The notes beneath the pieces were generated by a model. It had not been told where the DNA came from and did no database searches. It saw only the letters and a list, made by a program, of their open reading frames with translations. This document shows, piece after piece, positions 52,777 to 52,807 of a stretch of 52,807 nucleotides of DNA. The translations under genes and the position numbers were made by a program. The DNA is from Clostridium sp. CAG:138. Its GTDB lineage: Bacteria > Bacillota > Clostridia > Christensenellales > CAG-138. The stretch covers positions 67,024 through 119,830 of the forward strand of contig FR879680.1 in the NCBI GenBank assembly GCA_000435055.1, written 5' to 3'. Within the stretch, counting starts at the first letter, position 1, and each line of letters begins with the position of its first letter.

Positions 52777-52793
52777 TGGTGAGGTCAGCACAT
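52777..52793 (-). repeat. Right copy of the 17-bp inverted repeat
   Basis: TGGTGAGGTCAGCACAT, the perfect reverse complement of 50916-50932, 83 bp after the lipoprotein stop and close to the window edge. No target-site duplication can be recognised outside the two copies. Confidence 0.8.
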
Positions 52794-52807
52794 CGGTAAG
52801 TGGATAG

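Overview
The window looks like a chromosomal segment close to the replication origin of a Clostridia-type Firmicute, probably gut-associated. The evidence is strong GGAGG ribosome binding sites, frequent GTG/TTG starts, moderate G+C, Firmicute-type families (AddAB, DUF1294, DUF5711, CvpA, LytR-CpsA-Psr) and origin-linked genes: mnmG, rsmG, dnaN, recF, gyrB and gyrA. A perfect 16-bp parS site lies just before mnmG, and DnaA-box-like sequences precede addB and dnaN. dnaA itself is not in the window.

Layout. (1) 1-11.2 kb: the tail of an unidentified gene, parS, mnmG-rsmG, addB and a DUF1294 protein on the plus strand, then a minus-strand run of rsmI, a TrmN6-like methylase, cvpA, a DUF5711 protein and a lipid kinase. 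(2) 11.2-30.3 kb: plus-strand housekeeping genes dnaN, M32 carboxypeptidase, thpR, tilS, hpt, galE, an LCP protein, a second lipid kinase, a MATE pump, a secreted two-repeat protein, a DUF362/ferredoxin protein, addA, greA and lysS. addA and addB, normally adjacent, are about 18 kb apart. (3) 30.4-39.0 kb: a complete type III-B CRISPR effector operon on the minus strand, in the order CorA-like membrane protein, cmr1, cas10 (cmr2), cmr3, cmr4, cmr5, cmr6, with its own promoter. It has no cas6, cas1, cas2 or adjacent type III array. Cas10 is short, lacks a recognisable HD nuclease domain and keeps GGDD. With a CorA-like partner this resembles the nucleotide-signalling systems whose messenger opens or gates a membrane protein. 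(4) 39.0-40.7 kb: a DUF362 protein and a small zincin. (5) 40.7-43.4 kb: the strangest stretch. Type I-E-class CRISPR repeats enclose only one true 33-nt spacer, and small protein genes occupy the other intervals. A 278-bp leader occurs twice at about 97% identity. The identity stops exactly at the leader-repeat junction, and the second leader drives tiny ORFs instead of an array. (6) 43.4-49.5 kb: recF-gyrB-gyrA on the minus strand. (7) 49.5-52.8 kb: tandem hairpin repeats, a palindrome-covered promoter, an unknown exported protein, and a lipoprotein with a clan-CD-like (caspase/gingipain/CHAT) His-Cys signature whose gene is framed by 17-bp inverted repeats.

How it fits together: DNA metabolism (AddAB, RecF, gyrase, sliding clamp) and tRNA/rRNA modification (MnmG, RsmG, RsmI, TilS, TrmN6-like) form the backbone. 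The Cmr operon plus the cassette-like CRISPR region form an accessory defence island between lysS and gyrA. All functional calls come from reading motifs; no database search was run.
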